In this document: positions 50,184 to 53,180 of the stretch, piece after piece
Numbering within the stretch: the stretch's first letter is position 1
How the letters are laid out: every line of letters starts with the position of its first letter
Assembly (NCBI GenBank): GCA_964562985.1
Contig: CAZLWE010000015.1
Span: 1-53,180 of the forward strand
DNA: 53,180 nucleotides
Reading direction: 5' to 3'
DNA from: SHLQ01 sp964562985
Lineage (GTDB): Bacteria; Actinomycetota; Acidimicrobiia; Acidimicrobiales; SHLQ01
The notes under the pieces: model-generated
The model's input: only the letters and a program-made list of their open reading frames with translations
What the model was told of the DNA's origin: nothing
Database searches by the model: none
Program-made: the position numbers and the translations under genes

Positions 50184-51380
50184 ATGCAGTTCACCGAAGT
50201 CGAGACATTCGTCGTGGCGAATCCGCCGCCGAGCTATGGCGGCCGATACTTCGTCTTCGTAAAGCTGACGACCGACACGGGAACGGTCGGCTGGGGAGAG
50301 GTGTACTCACCTCCATTCGATGCAGCGACGGTGGAAGCGGTCGTCGAGGACATCTTCGATCGCACCGTTGCGGGCACGGACCCCTTCAGAATCGAGGAAC
50401 GGACCCGGGCGATCTACTCGCTGGCATTTACGGGCCGACCTGACGTCACGATCGGCGGAGTCCTGTCAGCCTTTGACATGGCGTCGTGGGACATCGTCGG
50501 CAAAGAGACCGACCGCAACGTTACCGACCTGCTGGGTGGCATCGTTCGAGATCGCGTGCGGTCCTATACCTACCTCTATCCCGGAGATTCAGACGCAGGT
50601 GAAGCCGTGTACGAAGATCCGGAACTCGCTGCGCAACGCGCCCTCGAGTACGTCGAGGTTGGACACACAGCGATCAAGTTCGATCCCGCAGGGCCGTACC
50701 GAGAGGTTGGACCCCGGCAACCGACGCCGAACGAACTCCACCGCTCCGAAGCCTTCGTAAACGCAATTCGCGACGCGGTCGGTACCCGCGCCGACCTTCT
50801 GTTTGGCACGCACGGTCAGTTCACTCCGTCGGGTGCGATTCGTCTGGGTCAGCGACTGGAGTCAGCAGCGCCCCTCTGGTTTGAGGAACCATGTCCTCCC
50901 GATATCCCTGAAGCGATGGCGCGCGTCGCAGCACAATGCAGCGTCCCAATCGCCGCGGGTGAACGGCTGACGAGCATGCACGAGTTCAAGCGGCTGCTCG
51001 ACGCGGGGGTTGGCATCTTGCAACCCAACCTCGGTCGTGCGGGAGGCATCACGGCGGGCAAGAAGATCGCCGCGATCGGAGAGGCGTACGGCGCGCAGAT
51101 CGCCCCGCACCTCTACAACGGACCCTTGGGAGGCGCGGCGAACTTGGCCGTGGCCGCCACCATCCCCAACTTCTTGGTGCTCGAAGGCATTCAAGAATGG
51201 GGAGGTTTCCACGCGGAGATTCTCACCAACCCAGTGCAATGGGACGACGGCTTCGTCCTTCCCTTTACCGGCCCTGGTCTCGGAACCGAGATCGATGAGG
51301 TTGTTGCCCGGGAAAACCCGTGGACTTCTGGCGCCACGCACCTGGCCATGACTCCGGGAACCGATGAGTGGCCCGGCTGA
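50184..51380 (+). CDS. Mandelate racemase/muconate lactonizing enzyme family (sugar-acid dehydratase-like)
   Basis: A 398-residue enolase-superfamily enzyme. The capping domain is N-terminal (FVFVKLTTDTGTVGWGEVYS); the barrel has Lys in HTAIKFDPAG, metal ligands in WFEEPCPPD and IAAGERLTS, QPNLGRAGGITAGKKIA, and the His in APHLYNGPLGGAAN. The family abstracts a proton next to a carboxylate, and the pattern resembles galactonate or other sugar-acid dehydratases; the exact acid is unknown. Start MQFTEVETF is 4 bp after the dehydrogenase stop. The frame is open 96 codons upstream, but this is antisense-like overlap with that gene. Confidence 0.9.
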   Translation: MQFTEVETFVVANPPPSYGGRYFVFVKLTTDTGTVGWGEVYSPPFDAATVEAVVEDIFDRTVAGTDPFRIEERTRAIYSLAFTGRPDVTIGGVLSAFDMASWDIVGKETDRNVTDLLGGIVRDRVRSYTYLYPGDSDAGEAVYEDPELAAQRALEYVEVGHTAIKFDPAGPYREVGPRQPTPNELHRSEAFVNAIRDAVGTRADLLFGTHGQFTPSGAIRLGQRLESAAPLWFEEPCPPDIPEAMARVAAQCSVPIAAGERLTSMHEFKRLLDAGVGILQPNLGRAGGITAGKKIAAIGEAYGAQIAPHLYNGPLGGAANLAVAATIPNFLVLEGIQEWGGFHAEILTNPVQWDDGFVLPFTGPGLGTEIDEVVARENPWTSGATHLAMTPGTDEWPG

Positions 51381-51475
51381 GGTACCGTGACCACTTCTGC
51401 CTACACCAAACGCGGTTTCGGGCCGATAGCAACTCAGGTGTGAAGTTCACCCTGGATAGCCGAAACGGAGTTCCC

Positions 51476-52474
51476 ATGGGCGATAGCAGTCGTATCGTGC
51501 GATCCGCTTTTGTGTTCGTTGCCGTGTTGTTCCTCCTGAACTCGTGCAGCAGCGGCTCCACCGACGACGAGGTAGCAGGGGCTGGCGATACGACCGAAGC
51601 GAGCGACTCAGACGATGGGGTCGAGTTCGATGATGCAACATCGGCCACCACGCCAACTTTTGACCCGGACGACTTCGAAGAGCCAGAGGCTCCGGTCCTA
51701 ACCGTGATCGATCCAGGCGAGGAACCCCGCCAAGAGCTTCGGTTCGTGCTCGAGGACGGTACGGAGGTGTCCTCGACGACGAGCACGCAGATCATCGAAC
51801 AGCTCGTGGACGGTGAAGCGATCGTTCCCCCGCAGCCCATCGAGACCATTACGGAGACGTCGATTACTCGGACGGTCGTCGATGGCGGAGTGGAGGTCGT
51901 TTTTGAGATCACCGATGTGGCTCTTGGAGACGCGACCGACCCTGAGCTCGCCGACTTCATCAGTGCGAACTTTGCTGAACTCATCGGCATTTCCACGACG
52001 CTGCTCGTCGATGACCGAGGCTTTGTTGTCCTTGCCAGCGCCGAGGCGGGCGCCAACGAGTTGGTCGACGACCTGCTGGGAGAGGCATTCAATCAATCGA
52101 ACCAACTCCCGGCTGAGCCGATTGGCGTGGGCGGAGCGTGGGTCATCGAGTCAGCGGCGGAAAATGACGGCCTCACCGTTCTCATGCAAACGATTTTGAC
52201 CGTGCGCGAGTTCACTGAGGGCGGAGTCGTTCTCAACATCGAGGTCGTTCAAGATGTCGCAGAGGTCGGCGAAGAGATCAACCTCGACGGTGTCCCTGCG
52301 GTCGTTGACGTGTGGGACGTTGCAGGAGGCGGAACGCTGGAGATTGACTTTGGTCGGTTGTCGCCGATCGCTTCCGATCTGGTTGTCGATGGCGCCCAAG
52401 GTTTCACCTTCCCCGGCGCTGGCAGTCTGGAGCAGCGGATCTCGTCAGAAACCCTTGTGGAGACGATCGGCTAA
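51476..52474 (+). CDS. Hypothetical lipoprotein (DUF6263-like)
   Basis: A 332-residue lipoprotein, lipid Cys near residue 24 (LFLLNSCSSG), with an acidic linker to about 75. The mature part has blocks such as LRFVLEDGTEVSSTTSTQII, VEVVFEITDV, a central LPAEPIGVGGAWVIESA and LTVLMQTILTVREF, the arrangement of DUF6263-type secreted beta proteins. Start ATG 51476 has GGAG six nt upstream; the longer frame has no signal peptide. The stop overlaps the convergent deacetylase gene by 4 bp. Function unknown. Confidence 0.75.
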   Translation: MGDSSRIVRSAFVFVAVLFLLNSCSSGSTDDEVAGAGDTTEASDSDDGVEFDDATSATTPTFDPDDFEEPEAPVLTVIDPGEEPRQELRFVLEDGTEVSSTTSTQIIEQLVDGEAIVPPQPIETITETSITRTVVDGGVEVVFEITDVALGDATDPELADFISANFAELIGISTTLLVDDRGFVVLASAEAGANELVDDLLGEAFNQSNQLPAEPIGVGGAWVIESAAENDGLTVLMQTILTVREFTEGGVVLNIEVVQDVAEVGEEINLDGVPAVVDVWDVAGGGTLEIDFGRLSPIASDLVVDGAQGFTFPGAGSLEQRISSETLVETIG

Positions 52475-53180
52475 TCGGTTGGGCGGTGAAACTCGATTGC
52501 CGCGTCGATAACCGATCCACCAGGCCCACCATTGCTCTGTTGCTCAGCTTCGAAGGACTCGCCGAGAAGTGAGCCCACGAATGCAGCTGTCGAAAGGGAG
52601 AGCGCACCGAGGTCGTAGCCACCTTCAAGAAAGGCGATACGACGACCGGCGGGAGCGTGCCGGGCGATACGGGTGGTCAGCGCCGCATAGTCTCCCGAGG
52701 TCAACCCGAGGTTCGTCAACGGGTCGGCACGATGTGCGTCAAACCCCGCGGAGATCAGAATCCAATCCGGCGCAAAGTTGGCCAAGGCGGGCTCGATCAC
52801 CTCATCGAAGCCACGAAGGTAGACATCGCCGGTCGTCCCTGAGGGCATCGGGAGGTTCAACGTGTAGCCGACGCCTGACCCGATGCCGATTTCGTTGAGG
52901 GCGCCGGTGCCGGGATATTGCGGATACTCATGGGTCGATATGAAGAGCACGTCGTCGCGTTCGAAGAATGCGTCTTGGGTGCCGTTGCCGTGATGTGCGT
53001 CAAAGTCGACGATTGCGACCCGTTCGCCGGCCTCGGTGATGGTTTGGGCAGCGACCGCGATGTTATTGAACAAGCAAAATCCCATCGCCTGCGTAGGTGT
53101 GGCATGGTGTCCGGGAGGACGAACGATGCAGAACGCGTTGTCCGCCTCTCCTGCACGAAGTGCTTCGATCGCGTCGATGC
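52471..53180 (-). CDS. Histone deacetylase / acetoin utilisation family hydrolase (5' partial)
   Basis: The minus-strand frame is open to the window edge, so the N-terminal part is missing. What is seen covers most of the arginase-like fold of zinc deacetylases: RPPGHHATPTQAMGFCLFNN (the HH charge relay), VDFDAHHGNGTQDAF (zinc Asp and His), ISTHEYPQYPGTG, ILISAGFDAHRADPL (zinc Asp) and FLEGGYDLGAL (catalytic-site Tyr). Bacterial members remove acetyl groups from polyamines, proteins or small amines; AcuC acts on acetyl-CoA synthetase. Class II-like by motif. Confidence 0.94.
   Translation of the reverse strand, partial: IDAIEALRAGEADNAFCIVRPPGHHATPTQAMGFCLFNNIAVAAQTITEAGERVAIVDFDAHHGNGTQDAFFERDDVLFISTHEYPQYPGTGALNEIGIGSGVGYTLNLPMPSGTTGDVYLRGFDEVIEPALANFAPDWILISAGFDAHRADPLTNLGLTSGDYAALTTRIARHAPAGRRIAFLEGGYDLGALSLSTAAFVGSLLGESFEAEQQSNGGPGGSVIDAAIEFHRPTD

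Overview
The window looks like chromosomal DNA of a moderately high-GC actinomycete (Actinomycetota), most likely class Acidimicrobiia. The signs are a WhiB-family Fe-S regulator, a mycoredoxin-like glutaredoxin, a mycobacterial Nei1-type DNA glycosylase, an actinobacterial ferrochelatase with C-terminal cysteines, an LprG/LppX-type lipoprotein paired with a drug/lipid-efflux MFS protein, and a GWWxASDGKWYP N-terminal motif that I associate with Acidimicrobiia. The class is an inference. No tRNA, rRNA or CRISPR array was seen. Genes are densely packed, often with 4-8 bp overlaps.

Layout. 1-1566: 3' part of a secreted-type hypothetical gene, then a 111-bp tandem repeat array and a strong terminator. 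1567-7290: small acidic protein, unknown protein, MFS exporter, M1 aminopeptidase lipoprotein, and an HTH-membrane-metalloprotease fusion. 7283-11811: a DUF1501/DUF1800 pair and an OmpR-type two-component system. 11815-15330: a five-gene minus-strand operon (WhiB, B12-binding CarH-like regulator, Nei1-like glycosylase, ferrochelatase, unknown) behind two near-identical operator-like palindromes. 15555-20834: glutaredoxin, Pro-rich membrane protein, ABC-F ATPase, NfuA-like Fe-S carrier, secreted Lys/Asp/Arg-tailed protein. 21032-24720: second two-component system and the protein AMPylator SelO. 24782-31868: cytochrome c/copper monooxygenase fusion, family III CoA-transferase, GH26-like hydrolase with a membrane GT2 synthase, and an EamA transporter. 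31942-40818: M20 peptidase, two long coiled-coil proteins flanking a cyclophilin lipoprotein, tail-anchored shikimate kinase, DXS, hotdog thioesterase. 40960-46727: TldD/TldE, then LprG-like lipoprotein plus an MFS protein with an extraordinary repetitive C-terminal tail. 46791-48608: a sigma-factor gene broken by an insertion, and an RskA-like lipoprotein. 48764-53180: wHTH regulator, zinc alcohol dehydrogenase, enolase-superfamily dehydratase, lipoprotein, and a partial class II histone-deacetylase-like gene.

The two most notable items are as follows. First, a dispersed about 100-111 bp repeat (positions 1-102, 1115-1393, minus strand 19972-20068, and degenerate 15438-15546) has a 3' half that can fold as outer stem / AAAT bulge / inner stem / GGA loop. 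Base pairs in both stems change in a compensatory way between loci, which suggests a selected nucleic-acid structure. Second, the WhiB/B12-photoreceptor/DNA-glycosylase/ferrochelatase operon looks like a light- and redox-responsive unit linking porphyrin metallation to oxidative base repair. Other items of note are a possible internal start that would release the MFS tail as a separate protein, and a sigma factor split by what may be an IS200/IS605-type remnant.
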